Positions 5,301 through 6,960 of a stretch of DNA of 6,960 nt are shown here, in pieces. The position numbers and the translations under genes are program-made. The notes below the pieces were generated by a model. That model made no database searches, had not been told where the DNA came from, and saw only the letters and a list, made by a program, of their open reading frames with translations. The number at the start of each line of letters is the position of its first letter. The stretch's first letter is position 1. Origin of the DNA: an uncultured Lachnospiraceae bacterium (lineage in GTDB: Bacteria; Bacillota; Clostridia; Lachnospirales; Lachnospiraceae); assembly GCA_934434905.1 (NCBI GenBank), contig CAKSAI010000166.1, positions 1 through 6,960 of the forward strand, given 5' to 3'.

Positions 5301-6960
5301 TCGAGCTTGCAGAGGAAGTTTATAAGCTGTCGGAACCTGTGAAAATTGATGGGTCAGCATATGGGGATCAGGAGGTTGTGATTCTTATAAAGAACGCCGA
5401 TGGCGTATCTCCGGTGATTACAGGAAATACGGATTTGAAAGCATCTGCCTTTCAAAGAGTAGCGGGAACAGATTATTACAGCTATCAGCTCCCGGAATCC
5501 GCCAGGACAGGCGGAAGCTGGCCGAAGTTCCGCGACCTGTATCTGGATGGAGAGAGACTTCAGCTTGCGCGGAGTGAAGCGTATACATTCGAAAAGACCT
5601 TTAAGGATCCTGTGTACGCAGAGACAAACGGGCAGCTTATCGGATACAGTAACTGGATATACGTGGATCAGACGCCGTTTGCAGGGATTAACAGTACATC
5701 CGTATCGCCATTGGAGTTATGTATAAACGTGGAATGGATGAACAAGCGTTGGCGTGTTGATAAGGTTCTGGGCACAGAGACCGAAACCGGGTTAATGCAG
5801 ATCTCGGTGAATGAAGAAGAATGGGCAGCCTATAGCAGCGGCGACGGAAACAAAGCAGACTTCAAGGGATGGACCTACTGGTTCGAGAATCATCTGTCTC
5901 TGCTGGATGAACCGGGAGAATTCTACTATGATGATACAAACGGTGTGATCTATCTCTGTCCTTATCTGGATACGGATATGTCCAAGGCAATTGTTTCCTA
6001 TCCGCTTGCAGAGAGCTTGATCGACATAGAGAATGCTTCGGGCGTTGCGCTTGAGGGTATTTCCTTCACAGGAGCTACTTCCAATTATGCAACAGAGCAT
6101 GGATTTAACGGAGAGCTTGGCAATGTTATTGTCGGCGGAACCGGGAGCGGGGAAAACATTCATGCAAGCGCCATTTACAGTGTGAATTCCGCACATATTT
6201 CTGTGCGTGGCTGTACATTTGATGAGCTTGGCACAAACGGTATCTACATGAATGTGGGAATGCACAACGTTGTAATCAGGAACAATTCCTTCACAGATCT
6301 GGCTATGGGTGCGGTTATTATGGGAAAACAGGGGCAGCCATGGAATGCAAAAGAGGGATTGAGCAATCTCATCATTGACAATAATTATGTCTATAACAAT
6401 GGCACAGATTATCCGGGAAGCCCGGCATTCTCCATTGCACGTGTGAAGAATATAGCTTTTACGCACAATGTGATGCGGCACACACCATATTCCGGACTGA
6501 TGTTAGGGTGGATAAAAACACCCAGCAGCGGCGTGGCCGTACATAATGCGGAGGTTGCATACAACCATTGCGAAGATAATCTGTATGCGCTAAATGACGG
6601 CGCGGGGCTGTATTTCTGCGGGGCGAACGCATGGACCGATGATGATACGGTGTATAATCGGGTGCATGATAACTATATTAAGGGAACAGGCTATAACAAG
6701 ACATACAATGGTATCTACCTGGACATGAATGCATCGAATTATGCGGTATATGAGAATGTGATTGACGGTATTGTGAGCAATCATAGTCCGATCTTCAATC
6801 AGAACATTGAGAAAGAACGTACCTATAACAATACGCTGAGAGAAAATTATACTACGATGAGTCCGGTCACGACAGCAGCAACCGAAGAGAGAAACATTCA
6901 ACTGATCGATAATCAGAAGGTTGCCGCATATGACAGATTGCCCAAAGAAGCACTTGCAAT
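2297..6960 (+). CDS. Giant secreted S-layer-anchored multimodular protein with a C-terminal right-handed beta-helix (GH141-like) domain, 3' end outside window
   Basis: An uninterrupted frame from ATG 2297 runs to the window edge, giving at least 1554 residues with no stop. Visible order: signal peptide (1-33), module A copy 1 (37-261), BIG_2 Ig-like domain (260-340), module A copy 2 (341-562), Cys-rich linker (560-580), diverged module A copy 3 (580-757), three SLH repeats (778-936), and a right-handed parallel beta-helix domain from about 981 to the edge. SLH repeats in this family bind secondary cell-wall polymers, so the protein should be displayed on the surface. The beta-helix part shows the family hallmarks WPKFRDLYLDG (1075-1085), EPGEFYYD (1205-1212), many strand-turn NN ladders, DGAG (1434-1437) and GIYLD (1472-1476). 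This pattern is seen in GH141 and related pectate-lyase-fold proteins acting on pectic or fucosylated/xylan-type glycans. The exact activity is inference. SLH repeats between binding modules and catalytic domain are an unusual placement. Confidence 0.93.
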   Translation, partial: MSMTKKSMRFLAAVLAMCLLLTSIRLDPLVSQAETADKPAGVPVMSDFYEGHDQKDYHITMADAGDKGITVTHSPNANDSDSAQIYPNGGERITSNQAYSVKDGLQIEIADITSEISDYSFAMAFGTSGNKTVWYHTKGYMLLYGKSGNLVIYETNPDNLASANMNHAKILATDADAGELGNALTLNIRMDGENCILKVNSREYTISNAKDVIGSGDNLYLSFGIMSDFTLSTENQVQNLKWWEKFLTKSVSYTLSGIFVPVTEVVLNHNSLNMLLDESAQLTAQAAPAKATNKEVTWESSDEHVATVIDGKVAAVGAGDAVITARAAYGGAFAECAVHVDKPAGIPAVSDFYKGHDKNYHITMTDAGDKGITVTHSPSANDSNSLYPDGGERITSNQAYSVKDGLQIEVADITSEASDYSFAMAFGTSGNKTMWYHTKGYMLLYGKSGNLVIYETNPDNLGSAHMGQAKILATDAKAGALKDTLSLNIRMRGEDCILQVNGKDYALSNAKDVIGDGDCLYLSFGVMSDFKLSSDNQVQNLKWWEKFLTKSVSYTLSWICVPFGEQTATPPSCLSCFGECWLFQEAASKIKITQTEEGTGSHRVRIRQSYQPEDYDIDIRFEDIYSEDPNYAIALALGNQSDQWYDKAGYMLLYGKSGGFAIVATSGAANPMRDPAVISEQREELGDTLEISIRLVENNYVVTVNDIAYTIPAQYDSAAHKISDPKSLNLAFGIMSDFAVSGGQISGLSFHEQVRTESISFVLDKDGLSLPVESAREFRPLADHMAFMEGYEDGSFKPEQLMTREEAIVALAGLLVEEEDIRDVYTSDFTDVQKDDAYYDIVAYMERCGFLPDFGTELSAGQSITRGELIDLLLDEKDVSSGAAIADVSERDVLYGKICYAVEKGILSLDSNGNFNKKGTVTRGEAAKAFCVYLGKTTPITNPAITFPDVSAATEYADYILLATNETEYRKVTYQATSEVSIQECIDKAVELSKTTDALVTIELAEEVYKLSEPVKIDGSAYGDQEVVILIKNADGVSPVITGNTDLKASAFQRVAGTDYYSYQLPESARTGGSWPKFRDLYLDGERLQLARSEAYTFEKTFKDPVYAETNGQLIGYSNWIYVDQTPFAGINSTSVSPLELCINVEWMNKRWRVDKVLGTETETGLMQISVNEEEWAAYSSGDGNKADFKGWTYWFENHLSLLDEPGEFYYDDTNGVIYLCPYLDTDMSKAIVSYPLAESLIDIENASGVALEGISFTGATSNYATEHGFNGELGNVIVGGTGSGENIHASAIYSVNSAHISVRGCTFDELGTNGIYMNVGMHNVVIRNNSFTDLAMGAVIMGKQGQPWNAKEGLSNLIIDNNYVYNNGTDYPGSPAFSIARVKNIAFTHNVMRHTPYSGLMLGWIKTPSSGVAVHNAEVAYNHCEDNLYALNDGAGLYFCGANAWTDDDTVYNRVHDNYIKGTGYNKTYNGIYLDMNASNYAVYENVIDGIVSNHSPIFNQNIEKERTYNNTLRENYTTMSPVTTAATEERNIQLIDNQKVAAYDRLPKEALA
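2405..3079 (+). repeat. Module A copy 1 (coding direct repeat, unknown beta-sandwich-like domain)
   Basis: Residues 37-261 of the giant protein form the first copy of a long repeated module. It starts DKPAGVPVMSDFYEGHD and ends TKSVSYTLSGIFVP. Alternating hydrophobic/polar strands, motifs such as YHITM, GYMLLYGKSGNLVIY, LNIRMDG and LYLSFGIMSDF, and the absence of helices suggest a concanavalin-like jelly-roll of the kind found in carbohydrate-binding or LamG-like domains. I do not recognise a named family. It aligns almost without gaps to copy 2 at 3317-3982. The small in-frame differences are DQKDYH against DKNYH, and DSDSAQIYP against DSNSLYP. Confidence 0.88.
3074..3316 (+). other. BIG_2 bacterial Ig-like domain
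   Basis: Residues about 260-340 follow the BIG_2 pattern: VTEVVLNHNSLNMLLDESAQL, then TAQAAPAKATNKEVTWESSD, then VATVIDGKVAAVGAGDAVITA and a closing strand AECAVHVD. In this family TWxSSD, the V-A-T/S-V strand and the GxAxITA strand are the conserved core. The domain is probably a rigid spacer or glycan/surface contact between module A copies 1 and 2. No equivalent is present between copies 2 and 3. Confidence 0.85.
3317..3982 (+). repeat. Module A copy 2 (coding direct repeat)
   Basis: Residues 341-562 are the second module A copy, starting DKPAGIPAVSDFYKGHD and ending TKSVSYTLSWICVP. The copy lies 912 bp downstream of copy 1, counted start to start. Exact nucleotide matches to copy 1 include a 65-bp run (2708-2772 against 3611-3675), a 60-bp run (2999-3058 against 3902-3961) and a run of about 50 bp around the segment ERITSNQAYSVKDG. 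Elsewhere the copies carry scattered synonymous and missense changes plus in-frame indels, all keeping the frame open. This fits selection on protein function after duplication. Confidence 0.9.
3974..4036 (+). other. Cys-rich linker between module A copies 2 and 3
   Basis: Residues 560-580 hold four cysteines (C560, C573, C576, C580) in a short Pro/Thr/Ser stretch (GEQTATPPS). The frame stays open and re-enters recognisable module sequence at CWLFQEAASKIKIT. This stretch takes the place of the BIG_2 domain found after copy 1. No stop codon or obvious frameshift is needed to explain it, but its composition differs from the rest of the protein. Disulphide pairing or metal binding are possible and not shown. 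Confidence 0.6.
4034..4570 (+). repeat. Module A copy 3 (diverged)
   Basis: Residues about 580-757 align to copies 1 and 2 at the protein level only. Corresponding landmarks are WYDKAGYMLLYGKSGGFAIV for WYHTKGYMLLYGKSGNLVIY, LEISIRLVENNYVVTVNDIAYTI for LNIRMDGENCILKVNSREYTI, and LAFGIMSDFAVSGGQISGL for LYLSFGIMSDFTLSTENQVQNL. It is shorter because the loop equivalent to the YPNGGERITSNQ segment is missing. The preserved core suggests the same fold, possibly with a different ligand. Confidence 0.75.
4628..5104 (+). other. Three S-layer homology (SLH) repeats
   Basis: SLH1 covers residues 778-815 (HMAFMEGYEDGSFKPEQLMTREEA). SLH2 covers 829-875 (FTDVQKDDAYY, then ITRGE). SLH3 covers 885-936 (IADVSERDVLYGKI, then VTRGEAAKAF). 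All three keep the TR-x-E motif needed in this family for binding pyruvylated secondary cell-wall polymer. SLH1 has a shortened first half, the 'HFAYxxGYPDG' variant common in clostridial surface proteins. A partial further strand, ITFPDVSAATEYADYI (about 943-958), follows without a TR-x-E motif, so it is not counted as a fourth repeat. Confidence 0.88.
5237..6960 (+). other. Right-handed parallel beta-helix domain, GH141-like (C-terminal end outside window)
   Basis: Residues about 981 to at least 1554. It opens with SIQECIDKAVEL and VTIELAEEVYKLSEPVKI, the typical N-terminal cap in which a helix precedes the first helix turns. Next come WPKFRDLYLDGERLQLAR (1075-1092), an inserted beta domain, GEFYYDDTNGVIYLCPY (1207-1223), and repeated beta-helix coils such as HISVRGCTFDELGTNGIYM, VVIRNNSFTDL, LIIDNNYVYNNG and IAFTHNVMRHT. 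DGAGLYF and GIYLDMNASNYAVYENVI match the acidic-residue coils of GH141-like proteins. Other beta-helix families (inactive surface proteins, polysaccharide lyases) remain possible because the C-terminus is missing. Confidence 0.8.

Noticed and set aside
6414..6426. Short inverted repeat (CCGGGAAGCCCGG) considered as a terminator
   Set aside because: It lies inside the beta-helix coding sequence, has a very short stem and has no following T run.
5792..6481. Open frame of 229 codons on the minus strand
   Set aside because: It is antisense to the beta-helix domain, whose coil motifs are clear on the plus strand. The minus-strand product is Cys/His/Ile-rich without a domain.

Overview
The window reads as one strand-consistent carbohydrate-degradation operon. 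It probably comes from a Gram-positive Clostridia-type gut bacterium (Lachnospiraceae-like), which is an inference. The basis is strong purine-rich Shine-Dalgarno sites, moderate GC content, a secreted protein with S-layer homology (SLH) and bacterial Ig-like (BIG_2) modules, and the SLH variant with an abbreviated first repeat known from clostridial surface proteins. No rRNA, tRNA, mobile element or CRISPR array is visible. No promoter or terminator is visible either: the operon starts before position 1 and continues past 6960.

Layout: (1) 1-214, the C-terminal 70 codons of an upstream gene, with weak resemblance to the C-terminal beta-sandwich of GH127/DUF1680-type glycosidases. (2) 238-2271, a complete 677-residue protein without a signal peptide. 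It has a (beta/alpha)8 glycosidase domain of the 'hypothetical glycosyl hydrolase 6' (GHL6) type followed by a beta-galactosidase-trimerization-like region, and it keeps a Cys-x-Cys-x-x-Cys zinc-site pattern like that of GH42. (3) 2297 to beyond 6960, at least 1554 codons of a giant secreted protein. Its order is signal peptide, module A copy 1, BIG_2, module A copy 2, Cys-rich linker, divergent module A copy 3, three SLH repeats, and a right-handed parallel beta-helix domain resembling GH141 and related families. Intergenic gaps are only 23 and 25 bp.

Working model (inference): the giant SLH protein sits on the cell wall and attacks a complex polysaccharide outside the cell. Released oligosaccharides would be imported by a transporter not in this window, and the intracellular GHL6-type enzyme and the upstream enzyme would process them further. 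The least described part is the module A family, about 180-225 residues and present three times. Copies 1 and 2 share exact nucleotide runs of 60 and 65 bp, while copy 3 is strongly diverged.
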